A DNA stretch of 30,804 bases. Source: an uncultured Collinsella sp. GTDB lineage: Bacteria; Actinomycetota; Coriobacteriia; Coriobacteriales; Coriobacteriaceae. The notes beneath the pieces are model-generated. The model was not told where the DNA came from and ran no database searches. It saw nothing but the letters and a program-made list of their open reading frames with translations. Made by a program: the position numbers and the translations under genes. Shown one piece after another: positions 30,802 to 30,804 of this stretch (position 1 is the first letter of the stretch; the number at the start of each line of letters is the position of its first letter). The DNA lies in NCBI GenBank assembly GCA_900540995.1, contig UQHO01000024.1, positions 1-30,804 of the forward strand, given 5' to 3'.

Positions 30802-30804
30802 TGT

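Overview
The window looks like a chromosomal segment of a Coriobacteriia actinobacterium, most likely Collinsella or a close relative. This rests on moderately high G+C, GAAAGGA-type ribosome binding sites, the mixture of actinobacterial neighbourhoods (pgsA-garA-merR; lexA-LysM-nrdR) with Firmicutes-like ones (rnj-ftsK-rodZ, rny-spoVS-miaB), and protein sequence character. The genus is inferred from recognition; no search was possible. The content is mostly core genome. I see no tRNA, rRNA, CRISPR array, transposase or prophage gene. The left edge cuts an ABC ATPase gene whose last ~45 bases look degraded.

Layout. 1-589 (-): ABC transporter ATPase, partial. 976-3634 (+): CDP-alcohol phosphatidyltransferase, a GarA/OdhI-like FHA protein, a MerR regulator of the Rv1828 type, and apt. 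3667-5816 (+): secreted NlpC/P60 peptidoglycan hydrolase and a DegV lipid-binding protein. 5949-7656 (-): DUF1836 regulator and thioredoxin reductase. 7775-9076 (+): diacylglycerol glucosyltransferase-like enzyme. 9077-9532: gene-free cluster of palindromic repeats. 9533-10928 (-): LysM protein, nrdR, dut. 11089-12437 (+): lexA and a DUF1624 membrane protein. 12422-19094 (-): rny, GHKL ATPase, spoVS, miaB, miaA, hflX. 19352-21204 (-): recA, recX. 21462-30532 (-): RNase J, ftsK, rodZ-like, yajQ, rimO, pgsA, cinA C-terminal domain.

How the genes work together. The clearest network is SOS: two perfect and one near-perfect GAAC-N4-GTTC LexA boxes lie between lexA and the LysM gene, and another perfect box sits inside the spacer of a near-consensus recA promoter. 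Because nrdR and dut follow the LysM gene closely, division arrest and nucleotide-pool control may share LexA control. A second theme is RNA metabolism and translation: RNase J, RNase Y, MiaA, MiaB, RimO and HflX all lie in the long minus-strand blocks with division proteins FtsK and RodZ. The rny promoter is followed by a leader of about 160 nt with strong hairpins.

The most interesting items are: the GarA homologue that keeps only one of the two adjacent threonines of the mycobacterial ETTS switch; the stand-alone GHKL ATPase between RNase Y and SpoVS; a perfect 12-bp inverted repeat that would bury the nrdR start codon in a hairpin; the CTAGAT-A-ATCTAG operator exactly centred in the DUF1836 promoter spacer; two families of palindromic repeats at convergent gene ends; and an RG-rich RodZ linker beside an FtsK linker with a duplicated basic motif.
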